Part shown: positions 37,500-51,600 of the stretch, in pieces
How positions within the stretch are numbered: position 1 is the stretch's first letter
Layout: each line of letters starts with the position of its first letter
From: Utricularia gibba
Lineage: Eukaryota; Streptophyta; Magnoliopsida; Lamiales; Lentibulariaceae
Assembly: GCA_002189035.1 (NCBI GenBank)
Contig: NEEC01000004.1
Location: 3,658,001 to 3,722,000 of the forward strand
Direction of reading: 5' to 3'
Length of the DNA: 64,000 nt
Notes under the pieces: generated by a model
What the model was told of the DNA's origin: nothing
Database searches by the model: none
Seen by the model: the letters and a program-made list of their open reading frames with translations, nothing else
Program-made: the position numbers and the translations under genes

Positions 37500-38438
37500 T
37501 ATTCCCATGAGTAACCCTAATGATACATCTAAAGATTTAGATGAAGATACCGGAGTAAAGGTCTTCAAGCACCGGCGAGGTAAAGGCTTCTGCAGATAAT
37601 GTTGATGATGAAGGTCGAGAGCATTAGCCTTTTGCATAAGATCATACAATCCTTGAAGTATAGGATCATCCTGGAATCCATGATCTCCTTCCCCCAACGC
37701 ATCCCAGCAACTTGATATCATGCAAGTGTGATGCTGAGACCAAGGAGAACTTCTTGATCTAACTCAAGAAATGAACCCTTTCCTTTAGCAATTCATACAC
37801 ATGTAAGTTTCTGCCTTTCTGGAAAAAGACGTGCATATGATCATTGGATGCCAAAACTTTCCTAATCCCATCGGATGCTTTCTTTCTGGGGATTTTGATA
37901 ATAGGAAGTCTTTGATGTCTTCTGCTAATCTATCCATTCTGCAGTTTCAGTAGATCTGGACCTGCTAAAATGGATGCCGATTCAAGACAATGATAACCGC
38001 ATAGTCAGAAGATTTTGCTGGATCATATGCAAGAGAAGCCATTCAACCGTATCCTCCCATACATCAACACTCCGGACATAGCAATAATCGGATTGCGGAT
38101 CAATCAAGCTTCCGCTGTTTTTCAACATTTTGCATTCGAGCAAGATCAACCGATGAGATATTTGGAACGCGAAATCGTGTAACTCATGCCTCCTCAACGT
38201 CATTACGCCAGAATGTCGATGTATCGGAGTTGACGATAAAAGACGGCGCCAGTTTCCTGGTGTGGTGATTCCTGTGGAGCGCCACAAAACAGGGATATGA
38301 AATTAGCGTTTTCCATATCTTGTCCACGGTTTGCAGATGCAGAAGTTGCTTTGCGGAGAGACGCGCCAAGGAATCATCGTCGTCGATGACGGAGAACATG
38401 GACGTCTGGTCGTTGATCCCTCCATCGCCGTCGCCCAT
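37500..38438 (-). pseudogene. F-box protein pseudogene
   Basis: On the minus strand an ATG at 38438 opens a frame with an F-box-like helix block, SLARLSAKQLLHLQTVDKIW followed by KTLISYPCFVALHRNHH. The frame ends after NDVEEA with a TGA. Downstream, other frames still read family-like text (VTRFRVPNISSVDLARM, LAYDPAKSSDYAVI), interrupted by further stops. F-box proteins of this type are substrate adaptors of SCF ubiquitin ligases, but here several nonsense and frame changes leave only the N-terminal part. A short residual protein of 87 residues cannot be excluded. Confidence 0.6.
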
Positions 38439-38702
38439 CCTCAGGCGCGATTCAAATGACTTGGACCCAGAATACGATGGAGCCGAGTTCGTTGTCAAAT
38501 TAATGCTGTATACTTTAATATTAAATATATTTATGGGCATATTTCGTTTATTTTATTACTTGAAAAAACAGTGAGTATTAAAGGAAAGTTACTATTTTGA
38601 GGCTCTTTAAAATAAATTAACAAAATTAGGAATATTTTATTTCTCAGTCGACGAGGCGCGCCACACCCTACGGAGAGGGCAGTAGAAATTTTTTTGGGGA
38701 AG

Positions 38703-40045
38703 ATGAGGGGAATGGGCTTTGCGCTCCGTCGTCTGGTTTGGGGTGGAAGCAGAGCCCTCTCGGTGGTTCCTCGATCGGGAAATGGGGTTCTCTCTATCGC
38801 CACCGCTTCTATTGTCACTCTAGCTGTTGCCGATGAGTCTACTCGCCGTCTTGCTTTCAATCCCGCCTCCAGTTATCCTCCACCCATTTTCAGCACCCAT
38901 TTTCGGAGCTTCTCCAATCCACCGCCTGCAACAGGTCCATGCGGGCTCTCAAGAATTTGTTTATGTTAAGTATTGATCTTTCGATATGTTATAGGCATGG
39001 GATTGCACATCCCGCAATTTTCAATATATATATATATATATTTTTGAGAGATGCGAAGAGCCCTGTGAAACTTGTTAATATTGATGTAGAGGTTTCTACT
39101 CTGCATTGGGTTTTCAGCTGTTGGTGAGATTGTTTGGTTTCGTGTCCTTCATTTTTGAATAGGCTGTCCATTCCAAAATCCTACTATGTTACCCATTTGT
39201 CTCAAAGAAAACGGCGTTAGTCTCAAACAAAATTTCAATTTTGAGTTGCAGAATCGTCAAATGTGGTGATAATTGAGACTGTGGAGCAATTTGACGACTC
39301 TCTTCGTAAAGTCCAAGGTATTGTTCCTCAGATGAGTGAGCCGTTTCTTAGAACGGTGCTGATTGATGAGCTTTATCACTTCCCATGATCCTCATTTCTG
39401 ACTATTATGGTTACATTGCAGATGAATCTTTGCCTGCCATATTTTACTTCACTGCAGTTTGGTGTGGTCCTTGTAAGATTTCATGATAAAGTTCACCTGC
39501 TAAACTATATCGACTACAGCTTTGTGAATAAAATGCTTCGAGTTCTCATAATTCAAGTCATCTACAGGTAGATTGCTGTCCCCATTTATTGGGCAGCTGA
39601 GTGAGCAATATCCTCATGTTACGACATATAAAATTGACATTGATAAAGTAAGTCTGCAGCATAAAGAATGGTTGTTGTGTTTGAGTTAACAATCTATTTG
39701 TGCTGAACTCTTGGAATGGTGGAACATGCAGGAGGGTCTAGAAAATGCGCTTGGCAAGCTTAATATTCACTCTGTGGTAAGCAAAGCCTTTGTCATTTTT
39801 CTACAGCATCACGTAGTTTAGTCCAATCTTGTCACACCATAGCTTATATTTGACAAAGAACTCCAGATTGATTACAAAAAGAGCTTTTTTCATTCCCTTA
39901 TTATGATAGAAGGCAATTCCATTCATCACACTCTTGGTGTATGCAGCCCACGCTCCATTTCTTCCAGAATGGCAAAAAGGCCTCTGAAGTTGTTGGTGCC
40001 GACGTGCAACAGTTGAGGAAAACCATGGAATCACTGTACAAGTGA
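38703..40045 (+). CDS. TRXO: Thioredoxin o, mitochondrial
   Basis: Disulfide reductase of the plant mitochondrial thioredoxin system. Exons 38703-38934, 39252-39317, 39422-39472, 39568-39647, 39732-39776 and 39947-40045 sum to 573 nt (190 residues). The first exon encodes an Arg/Ser-rich presequence (MRGMGFALRRLVWGGSRAL) of about 75 residues, suited to mitochondrial import. The thioredoxin fold follows, with active site WCGPC in AIFYFTAVWCGPCRLLSPF; the codon of the second Cys is split by intron 3. The cis-proline is in HSVPTLHFFQNGKK. Two o-type isoforms exist in Arabidopsis and I cannot tell which this matches. Confidence 0.92.
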
Positions 40046-40841
40046 GACAATCTGTCTTCATTGGAGACTACTCTCAATGCCTTTGTTCAGTTTTCTTTTA
40101 TCTGGATGTTAAAGACATAGTCATCGCTGCTGTGTGGAAAATCTGCATTTTACTTTTCTTTTTGTTGGTAAGATAACAATAGAAATAATTTGTGCCCCCA
40201 ACAGAGCATATGCTATTGTAAATATATTCTTATCGACTCTGAAGTTTTGTAAGTTTCTATAACTGATATAAATCTGGAAGATAACTAAAGAAAAACAACT
40301 TCGAGGAAAAAAGCTCATCACCAAACACAGCTTGTGTAAGGTGGCCGTCATTACGAGTAATGCCCATTATTCATTGAGTTTTGATGCTGATCAAGACCAA
40401 GAAAGAACCATAGACACAGGATTAAGGACAGGGACATGAGCAGCACGAGAAAAGAGATATTTACCCAAGTCCACAGAAGCTAGACATGAATACCAAGAAA
40501 AACATGTGCCTTTTGTCAAATTTATATGCTGTTCAATGCTTTTGAATCATGTTCTTCAACTATTTCTGGAACTCTTTGTTCTTGCGGCGGTTCCGAAGAA
40601 GCTCCAAGCATGAATATTTCTCACCTAGATGCTTGATGCTTTTGATGTTTCTGCTCAACTACAAAAACTGTTTCTACGCATTTGGGTGCTGAAGCAAGTA
40701 ACACAATGTTTCATTTAAGATGAGCTATAACATTGATATCAGAGTTCCATTATCCTCACAACATCCTAATCAAACTACAAAATGGCTTACAAGGTGAATT
40801 ATGAGGGCAGCAATAGCTCAAGAAAGGATCTCTTTTCCTAT
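40046..40841. other. Convergent 3' spacer between TRXO and CHR4 genes
   Basis: Holds the 3' ends of two convergent genes. Short AT-rich frames only; no additional gene, repeat or RNA recognised. Confidence 0.5.
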
Positions 40842-43800
40842 CTAATTCCTAATCCCATCTGTTGCTTGGTTGCTGCTACCAGGATGATCTGATTTCATCC
40901 TTGATAAAGAAGATACGTCCTCTTTTTCATCAGGCTGTTTCACGTGAGACGAACTAGAATGAGTTTCATCGTCACTGGCCTCTTTTGGCCGATTCTCTAC
41001 CGCAGCTGATGTTTCCGTTGGCTTCTCCTCCATGACTGATGGTCGTACCAACTGGGGATTGGGCTCAGGCTCAGGCTCAGGCTCTCCATCATCCTTTGAT
41101 CCAGACACACAATTATTGACAGGGACTGGTTCTTGTGGAGATGATGGAGTCGCCACAGAGGGTGAACCAACATTTATCAAATCAGGACGAACAGCGATGT
41201 CACTTGTTTTGCGTAGGGAGAGGTTACCAGTTGGATGTGACTTCATCTTCTTCAACCTACGCCGTGGATCCTTGGGCTTGCGAGGCGGTGGTCCTGGTAC
41301 GAGAAATGGAGGTATTTTGGAGGCCCCATCACCATACAGGACACGAACAGACTGCGCAATAGCAGACACGGTAGGAGGCAGATCATACTCCTGCGGTTTA
41401 CCAGGAGCAGCACTCACTGCTTCCCGGAGCCAATGCGGCAGAGGGCCTTTGAGTTTGTACCTTAACATTTCTTTTTCTCTTGACTCGTCTACGACTGGCG
41501 AACTGTGAAAACTGGAAACAGCTGGTGAACCAAGAAGGTCACTGGTGCCCTCCATATGACTATGGCCAGGCATCCCCAACTTAGCTGAACCATTCCGTTT
41601 TTCCCTTCTCTGAAACCCATGCGGGCCAGTCCCTGGGGGATTCTGCGGAAAAGGGGACTCGGCAGGGTTGCTAGACGAAGCAGCATACCTGTCACTGACC
41701 CCTGGAAATAATCCTCTCGAGAGCTTAGCCTGGAAACTGATAGAACTCCAATTCGGAAGTGGTGGATCAGATGAACCAAAATTTGGAACATTGGATGCTA
41801 GACCACCAACACTCAATCTCATGTCAGTTAGATGCGGATGAAAGTTCACCGGCTCATTGTAATTCATCAATTGTGTTCCTGGTCGTAAATTCAGCAAATC
41901 TGAGGGGCTTCCATGTACTCCATGTGCCATCAGTCCATCAGGAACTCCAGAAACAAAGGGAAACTTGGATGCCTTTGGTGGCCTGAGAGATTTTACTGCT
42001 GAAACTCCAGGCCCATCAAGGATCTTAACCTGTTCCTCTTCCCACCTCACTGCAAGATCCTCAGTTGTCTTTAGCTTGGAGAACTTAAGTCTAGGATCTT
42101 GCAAGATCGCATCCCAATTTCCCTTCCCATGTCTGCGAACACCTAGCCACAGACAATCAAGTTCATCCTCAGACCACAGGTCCATCTTTGGCATGCTATT
42201 TTGCAAATTCCCTGACCCAGATCCAGTCATCTGCATGATATTCTCTAGAACCTTCCGACGGTTTTCAGGGAATGATGAAAACATGGATGTCTGACTTGAT
42301 GCAAAACCTGGGAGCATCTCCCGTCCTGGTTGATTATACCTTGGTGGATCCATAGGAAATTTGAGATTCGGCAATGTCTGGAATACTGGAAGATCATGCA
42401 TGGAATCCTTTGCATCTGCATATCTAGGCCCAAGAGGTAGGGATGAGAAGAAATCAGGTCCAAAATGTGGGAAGTTCATGCCTGGAAATGGGTATCTTGG
42501 GAGCATCTTTTCATCAAAAGGTAACTTGGGTAACTGCGATTTCTCTTGGAAATCAGTGAAGCTACCACCAGGGTTCTTAACATGTTCAGCTGCTGCTTTA
42601 CCTCCCAAGGGATTCAACGACTGCTGCAAATAGCACTTTTATGAGCAAATTCAAGAAATATGGGGAATGCATGAAAATTTGTATTAGGAAAGAAACACAC
42701 CATGTGCATTCGATAAGCTTCGGCTGCACCATCAGGCAACTTATGCTGTGTGGAGATTGCCTCATGGCCACTAGCACCCACTTTATTTGAAGTGAAAGCA
42801 GCAGCATCAGAAGAAGACAGTGTCAGCTCCAGCTGAATCCCTCGCTTCAGATGTCTTTGGTAAGACTTGGAGTTCTTGCGCTGCTGAGTCTCCATGTTCT
42901 TTGGGGCATTGGGAGCACATAATCCTAGAACTGGAAGCAAGTAGTTACCCGCATCAACCTGTAGCTCATCACCGAGACCAACATGCGCAGCCTCAGGGGT
43001 ACATCGATCACTGGATGCAGCATGATGGTCCAAGTGCATAGTCGACTTATTTTTCAGTATTCTCTCCCGGTTCGAAGTTGGGTCCATTGTGCTAGTCGAC
43101 CCTTTTCCAGGATTCTTATCTTCTATAATAACTGCAGGATACATTCTTTCCGGTTGCTGGAATGAAGCCCTGCCACTCTCATCTTGAGCATGCGGGGGTG
43201 ACAAGTTATGTAATAGGTCTGTCCTGTTGAGGCCCTGCAGCATCGACGATTCATTCACCTTACTCTTTGCTAGCCTTTCTTTCTGTCTGGCCCGGAGCTT
43301 TGAACTAGTGGATAAAAAAATAAGTCATTCACACAATCAGCAATGTGTGACAAATATGCCAAAACAACGAAGCTTAATTCCAGCCACAACAATGCATTTT
43401 TTTTTTTCAAATTGATGTCCACTGTAAAAACAGTATGAGCAGGGTAACTTGTGTGGAGTAACCACGCAACAACACAGTATGAAGCCAGACTGTATTCGGC
43501 TAACTATTAGTTTGCAACATAATTACTACAAATATTATTTCAAAATGACTTCCGAACAATCCATTTTCTCTATGATTTCACCTTGTTCCGACCGCTTAAA
43601 AAGCAGACTAGCCCATTTATTTCCATCATCACTCATTCAGATATTCTAACAACTTTTATATCATCCACATAACTATTGTAAGAATCAAATACCTACAAAT
43701 CATCAACCACATGATATAAGTTTTTATATCATCCACATAAACGCATGCAGCCACTAACCTGTGCTGATTTCTCCCATGACTAAACAGAGCAAGCGTAGAC

Positions 43801-46800
43801 TCAAATTATAATGCGCTTTAATGGGCATTGAACAACAAAATATCTTCAACATTTGCTGATTATTGTGAGCACATTTGCCATTACTTTTCAAATATATTTA
43901 CAATAGAATATTGTCTTGAGGTAGCACTACCAATTTGATTTTATAGCTGCATTGTCTGTATTCTCGCAGCATTTACCTCTATTCACTTTGTTAGAGGATG
44001 CTAATGTTAATAAATCTTGCAAATTATGATAAAGTTCTGTAATGGCTAATCAAGAAAGGGGCATGTAAACTGAACTTACTATTTTTCTTTAAGAGCTAAT
44101 CCGCTTGGTGTGTACTCGCGTGCAGGCTCAGGTTCAGGCTCCACCTCTTCTTCAGCACCACCCTGTTGTGTTACATGATCATAACTACCACGTGAAAACT
44201 TCATTTGATAAAACATGAGAATACACACAAAAAAGTATAATTCCATGTTACAAGGTAACAAGAATGCCATGATTCACCAAAGTGAGCAAAATTAGAGAAA
44301 ATTACTTCACTTACTGCTTCAGGAGGATGAGTGACATATGCCTCCCGGTAAGAAACAGCTTTCCTTTGCCGTTTTCCACGACCAAGGGCTGCTTCTTCCT
44401 CATTTTGATACTTCTCCCATCTACATTGCAAAATCAGTAATAAATTGTGATATGAAAGGAAAAATGAGAACATCATGAATAGATATTGCTCAAGATTCTA
44501 TCCGACCTAACTCGAAGAAGCCTGTCCCACTCGTTTTCTTCACTGATTCCAGTAGATAAATTGTCTTTCTTTTCGGCTTTCTGGGCGGTTGCATCCTCAG
44601 TTCCCAAAGAAGGAGGCATCATTCCAGTCTGTGCATCCGCACATTCATCATTCCACTCTAGAGACTGTAAGAAAGGAATAAGAAAAAAGGGAAGCCAATT
44701 AGATCACAAATTGATGCTTCAGAAAAAAAAAAAAAGGAAGGAAAAACACACAAACAACCAGGTTTGTCAGGGTGCCAAGGAGGAAGGGAGAAAAATATTC
44801 ACTTTACTATGGGTCATCGCATCAGCTAACAAAAAAGCTCTGAAACTAAAGGATCACTTGTTTCAAAAATAAAAAAGAAAAGCATCGTTCGTTTTTGAAC
44901 AGCTTATAATATGAACATTTTCAGGCAGAACGGATGATTAATATGACATCAGCAGAAACCTTTACTGAACCAAGCATATCATTTTCCAACTCTGATTCCA
45001 CATTATCTGACGGGCAAGACTGGATATTTGAGCGGTCTAGCAGCTTCAAAATGGCTTGCTCATCCCACAGAATCTTGCTACTGCCATCAGCACATTTATC
45101 TTGGTATACATCACCAAGGCCACCAGTTCGCTTTCGCCCATTAGGTTCATTTTCTGTTGCTCCATCTCTGTTGTTGCATTCACTAGTTTTTCCAACCATG
45201 CTAGAAGAATCACAAAAAAGTTCTTCAGTTCCCCATTTTAAAATGTCCTCTACTTCCTTCTGGGATCCAGACTTGCTAACAAAGAGTTGGTCCAGCATCA
45301 ATTTTTTCTTTGCAAGCTGCAAGATACGCTCTTCAACACTAGCCCGGACAACAAGCCTGTATACAAGTAGTCGGTTTGATTGCCCGATTCTGTGTGCTCG
45401 ATTCATAGCTTGGATATCTGCATGTGGATTGAAATCAGAATCATATATAATGACAGTATCAGCGGTTGCCAAGTTAATGCCAAGGCCACAGGAACGTGTT
45501 GAAAGCAGGAACACAAATCGGCTCCTATCTTGGTTAAAGCGTGAGATTGCTGATTGCCGTTCAGCCACAGAAACAGAACCATCAACTCTCTCAAAAGTCC
45601 TCGGCCCAAATTCTGTAGCCAAATAATCTTCAAGAATATCAAGTAACTTGGTCATTTGGGAAAAAATAAGAACTCTGTGACCGTCTTTGTGTAACAACTT
45701 GAGCATAGAATGCAGCAATGTCAGCTTTGCCGATGCTTTTATTCTCATTTCATGAAGAAATTCCACAGATCCTGATTCAGGCTCAGTGCCTGGTATTAGG
45801 TAAGGATGATTGCACACCTTCCGCAGCTGCATAACAATATTCAGCATTGATTGCTGGGGAACACCTTTCCCAATGTTCCGTAGTATCTGGTAGTTCTTGG
45901 TGAGCATAGCACGATAATATTCTGCTTGAATAGATGATAGCTCCACAGGGACCACCCGCTCAGTCTTTGGAGGAATATTCTGCATGGCATCTTTTTTCAA
46001 CCTGCGAAGCATATGTGGTGCCACAAGCTTTTTCAACTCATCCACCTTTTCAGCCGTGGTCAAATCATTGAATTTTTCCTCAAATGAAGAAAGAGAAGGA
46101 AAGGAATCTGGTTGCAGAAAGTTAAGTAGATTGTACATTTCCCCTATGTTGTTCTGGAGAGGGGTACCAGTGAGTAACACCCTATGTTGGAAAGAGAAAG
46201 TATTTAGCATGCCAAACAACTTACTGCTAGAGTTTTTCAAGCGGTGGCCTTCATCAACCACAAGAACTTCCCATGGTACACTGCGTAAGTGAGAGGAATC
46301 ACACAGAACCATTTCATAAGTTGTAACAAGGACGTTGAATTTGTGTGCAGAAGTCCTCTGATTTGGGCAAGAGGGACTCTGTGCATGCCATTCATACTGT
46401 CGAATTATGGCTCTTGATCTTGAGTTACCATGATATTCCACAACATTGATTTCAGGCGCCCAAAGTGCAAACTCAGACATCCAATTTGGCATGGTGGACA
46501 AAGGAACCAATACTAGACATGGCAGTATAGCTCTAAACTCGAAATACAAAGATGATAAAAAAGCACATGCTGATACCGTCTTGCCAAGCCCCATCTCATC
46601 AGCAAGTATAACATTACGTGACTTGTGCCAACTTTTGCGCAACCAATTCAATGCTTCCAGTTGATGTGGGAACAGAGAACCTCCTAATAGATACTTTGGC
46701 TGTTCAGTAAGAGTAGGAACACCAATTTGTTTGATGGTATGCCTTCCAGCTGAGGCAAGATTGGAAGAAATATTGTCCAGTGTTTGTAGTTCAAATTTTT

Positions 46801-49800
46801 GGAACAAATCAACCAGATGAGATGAATATTTAATAGTCGGTTCATCCCTTCTTTCCCAAGTGCATTCATCATAAGAAAGACCTGTCCATTTTATTAACAC
46901 TTCAGTTGTACCAGAAGAAGAGGTGCGGGTAGCTATTACTCTCTGTGGTATCATCCATCGATCTTCACAAAGATTCACTGTTGCAGTCCCATACTTAGCC
47001 TTATAATTATCCAATTTCCGCTTTGCCAGGATTTTCAGTTCTGATTCAGGAATCCAACTATTGTGGAGATGAGACTTCCCAACCCACTTCACCAAGAACT
47101 CATAAGATATATTCACATTTGTTTCTAGTTTAGCACTGCTTTTACAAGGACCTTCACCATGCTCATGACCTTGAAAGTTGTTCAACACTATCTCAGGAGT
47201 TTCATCATCCTTCAGACCATGACTGGTAGTACAAGACCTCATGATCATCTCAGTTTTCTCAGTGCCACTTGTAGACAATGTCATATCATCTTGATTTTCA
47301 CAGTTTAGCACCATGGAACATGAGCCCTCAGTTTTCCTATTAGAATTTAAGAAACCTTTGTCACTATCTTTGCCAGCCGACCTTCTGTACACTTGAAGCT
47401 TTGCTTCATTCCAACGACTACTCGATCTTCTTCCAGGGTCAGACGAACTAGAGACATCTTCATGTTCACTGGCAGAACTTCCATCCTCATCAGGATCCCC
47501 ATCTCCATTCACCAGCATCTCACTGCTTATACCTTTCATATTTTGTTCACTTGGATCAACTAAATGAACTGAATCTAATGCTTGATTAGCACTGGCATTA
47601 GATGCAGATTTGCAGTTGAGACTTCTTGTCTTGTTTTGAAGTCGACAACCGACAACTCGATCAACCTGATGTACAAGTAATGGGGTGAGAAAGGTACAAA
47701 AAAAATATGCTGCTTTAAACAACCTCCTAATCTTAGGGGGGCATGTTGCATAAATATAGAAGCAAATCATACCACATACCTGAAGAGTCCCATAAGTATC
47801 TACCTCTGATATCAAGGGTTCACCAGCAGCATTTGCAGCTGCTTGGGACTCAAGGAAATCAAATGAAGCTCTGTCAGTAAACATCTACATCAATGGAACC
47901 CATGTCAAAGTGATTGTAGGAGTAGATAAATTTATTATGGTTGGATATTATCACATCAGTTTCACGATCACAATAAAACATGCCACAGAGGGCTGAGTCA
48001 AAAGTAAAATGGAAACTTTTAACACCTGTAACAAAAATCTTAATGAAAAAACCAGGAGATCCAAAAACAGGAGGAAAATGCTGCAACTCAAGGCTAGGAC
48101 AATATCAGAACAACTAAAAAAACTAACAACCAATTCAGAAGATTGTCCATAAATTTTTGAATGTTCAGCTGAACAGCGCAGTGGTGAAGGATGTGTAAAT
48201 GCGATGAAAACTAAGTCTAGGACAACGTCTCTCTTTTTTTATCCAAGATAACCATAGAATGTTATTATGGATGGATGCAGGATATTGAGTATCAGAAATC
48301 CGAAACACCAACATTCACACATACATCACCCAACAGATTCAGGCAGTTCATGAGTTAAGTATCAACAGAGTAGGCTATTGATGATGCATCACAACAAAAA
48401 AGTAAATGATTCTTAGGAGTATACTGAAGACTATCTCTTTTGGAGGATGCATGCTTATTTGAAAAAAAGAGAGCAGCAAACCTCGTGATTATCTGGGATA
48501 TCAGCAGTATCTTCCTCAATATCATGAATTAATGAATTTTTGGATGACTTGCGACTGACCGATTTGAGCTTCACCATCGTTTTAAAGACTGCCCTCCTAG
48601 TATAAGGTGCCCTTGAACAATGTTTTGTACTAATATCTGACTCAGATATTCCTTTTTTAATTTTCTTCTTCTTTGTAAAATCATGCAAGAGAAATTTTGG
48701 CTTCCTTTTTCTGGGCAAATTGGTGGCAGCTTCCATTGCAGGTTCATGTACTGGTGATTCTTTTCCAGCTGGTGCTTTAGGTTTCTCCTCCATAGATTCA
48801 TCATTAATATTACCCTTCCTAGAAGAAGAAGAGCATTCATTGATCGAGGTAGTCACCTTGCCATCCTCTATTTTCTTAAGGGGTCTGCCTAGCTTCCCAT
48901 CAAGTCCAACATTTGATGAACCACAATCCACAGATGCATGCAGTACCGGATAGTTTTGCTCATTGCTGCATTCGTCATTTGGACAACAGTGCAAACCTTC
49001 TCCATTCATTCCAACTTGAGACAAGGATACCTTTTCTCTTCTGGAAGACCTTTTTCTCCCGAATTTGGAAGTTCCACATGTTTGCTTTGCATTCTCAGTT
49101 GCAGACGATTCACTTTCTCTTTTTGATCTTCTAATGGTGATTTTGGTTCGAGCCCTTTTTGTAATAGAGTCCAAATGATCTACTTTATCTGCACGAGCAC
49201 TTTGCTGCAAGCATATGGGGCATTCCCACTGTCCTAAGGGTACAAGTTTCTGAGGGAAAATGGTAAAATAAAAAAGCTGTCATTGCATGTATATATAAGA
49301 CGAAAAGCAGAAATGCAGAAGAATTCAAGATGTGCCTGCACAATAGGGTCTAGGCACTTGAGGTGATAGTTATGAGCACAAGACTCCAGAGAGAGCAACT
49401 TCCCGCCAAGGTCGCAGAATCCACATCGTTTTTCTTGACATGTTGGGCACTTCCACTTTCCCTTTGGAGCACGCTAAACATGAAGGTAAATAAATGTGTC
49501 ACCAAGGTTTTTTTTTTTTTTTTTCCAGTGGAGCTTAAGCTCCTTGATAAGAAAAAAGGATTTACAGGGAAGGTGAGTCAGTATCGTGTGAGATGTACAT
49601 TGAATCTAAAACGAAAGTAAAAAAAATAAGTTATCATTACATCATCAAAATACTATTGTATTAAGTACCTGCAAGGCAGGGTCCAAGCACTCGAGATGAT
49701 AGGTGCGGGGGCAGTAATCACAGCAAAGAAGCTTTCCACCACGTTCACAAACCTCACACTCGTAATGATACTGACACACATCGAGTAAAATGCATGTGAG

Positions 49801-50285
49801 CCACTCATAGCAAGAGAGACAGATTCCAGTGCAGCTAAATCAGTGTGCTACGTTTGATTTTTTTGGAAAATACTCGCACAATCAATATGGCCACCTAAAA
49901 GTAACAACTAAAACACAACACCCCTAACAAATGGGATCTAAATGACAACAGTTCACCTAATCTGCAAGATTATCTATCCACGGTAACCAGCCTGATTCAG
50001 CTGCATCTCATTGGCACGATGTTATGCCTTCTGGATGAAGCAAAAAGAATTGAAAAAAATCATGGAAGAAGAATTAAAGATTACCCCATCAGTTCCTTTT
50101 TTCTTTCCTGAAGATGGATCTGAACTAGTGTCATTGTCGGAACATTGCCTTGAAAGTTTAGCCCTCTTGTGACTTCCATCGCTGTCACCAGATTTATTCC
50201 CGACAGTAGTAAGCTTTCTTCGCTTGCGCTTCAACACCCAGTTTTTATTAAGTCTTGTCCTAGTTTTTGAACTGTTCTCCTTCAT
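40842..50285 (-). CDS. CHR4: CHD3-type chromatin remodeler, CHR4/PICKLE-RELATED 1-like
   Basis: Nuclear ATP-dependent nucleosome remodeler. Exons: 50285-50085, 49770-49669, 49473-49336, 49249-48482, 47884-47780, 47665-44960, 44664-44507, 44420-44315, 44162-44080, 43304-42701, 42623-40842; total 6753 nt (2250 residues). The N-terminus is basic ([11 protein letters not shown]). Two tandem PHD fingers (about 70-165) follow; the second lacks a zinc ligand. Chromodomains contain [17 protein letters not shown] and [15 protein letters not shown]. The SNF2 ATPase has [26 protein letters not shown] and [15 protein letters not shown]. Near the C-terminus is a Myb-like [20 protein letters not shown], and an EPEPEP run lies beyond it. 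The third intron appears to use a GC donor. A 5' UTR exon likely ends near 51464. Confidence 0.93.
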
Positions 50286-51600
50286 TGCTGCAGCAAGAAA
50301 AAACTACTCATGGCAGAGTGAAATGGCTAATCCAATCAAGGATAAAAACTATCACTCACAGTTACTCTAAGTGGAGGCAGTCTGGCTTTAACTGTACAAG
50401 GCACAATCTCTTCTGGAACTTTCCTAAAAAAGTATATGGCTCACAATCCAAGGTCATGAGCTTAAAAGAATCATGTGCTACTCATGTCCATCATTATTTA
50501 TGACAAAAAAACCTTCAAAGTTAAAGCCGCATATAATGGAAATTAGAATTCATTGATGAGACATTCAACGCACATGCATTCCATATGCTTGAGATGCACT
50601 CGGATCCACTTGACGTTTCCCAGCAGCAACTATAACTATCTTCTTTTCGCTTCTCGCAGTAAGCTTGAAGTGCCTCCTTTGACACATTTCCTAGCTAGTC
50701 AAGGCTTCTCCACATTTTTTCGTCAGTCACCTAGGTTCGTGGCTAGAGCGTTAGTTATCATCCCACCTTAAGCCTTCGCTCGATGAGCAACAAAATTGCA
50801 TATTCAATGAAGTGGGGCTATGAATTATAATTTCCTATGTAGAATGAAAACAAAATGTAATCCTGGGGATCAACAATAATGACTGGGATCTATTTCCAAA
50901 GCCGTATAATTAATCATGCCGGTCATTTGACCAACATTCATCACAAAGAGCTCAATCGTTAAGGAGTTAGGATCATCTAGCAATGCATGTGCTATTGGGC
51001 GAAGGTACATTCATGAGATACCAAAATAATTTTAATATGAAGGAAACCCGCACCCAACACTGCACAGATAAAGCAAACCAGCATATCACCGATCAAAACT
51101 TCATCTTAAATTCACAGCAAGGAGGTGTTCACATCAGGTTCCGTTACAAGAAAACGTTTCCATAATTGTTAAACAAAAGAAAAAACACTACCTTGTGAAT
51201 TAAAGGAACATAAACATCATTAAACCTTCCAGCCATGCTCAAGATGAATCATAAACCAAAAAAACGTAAAACGGGGTGATACAAAATCCAATCTTTTGAC
51301 AATCACTCATTCATACCCGTTAACCAACAAAATGATGTAAGTATCAGAAGCAGTTGGGTGAGGCAGAAGGGGATTAGGGTATCTGGGTATGCGCGAGAAG
51401 GGGAGAAACACGAAGAGAGAGAAGACGACAAAGCGAATTAAATGGGTAGAGAGAGAAGGAACCTTTGAGGTTGAGTGTGAGTGGCGTGGCGTGGCGTAGC
51501 TTGTGTATACACATACATACAAATACGGATTCCACAATCGCGCCCCGCCCCCAGGGTCATAGGACTTTGGAGCCTGACATCTACTATTAGCTGCTGTGGG
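50286..51600 (-). promoter_or_regulatory. 5' UTR intron and promoter of the CHR4-like gene
   Basis: On the minus strand CTCAACCTCAAAG|GTTCCTTC at 51464 is a good donor, and the ATG is at 50285, so an intron of about 1.1 kb in the leader is likely. Upstream, around 51480-51530, lies a GCGTGGCGTGGCG-like GC-rich stretch. No coding region is supported between these points. Confidence 0.45.

Noticed and set aside
41032-41508. 158-codon plus-strand frame opposite the CHR4-like last exon
   Set aside because: Shadow of the acidic/proline repeat-coding exon; composition and position are explained by the minus-strand gene.
44934-45626. 230-codon plus-strand frame inside the remodeler exon
   Set aside because: Antisense shadow of the strongly conserved SNF2 ATPase exon.
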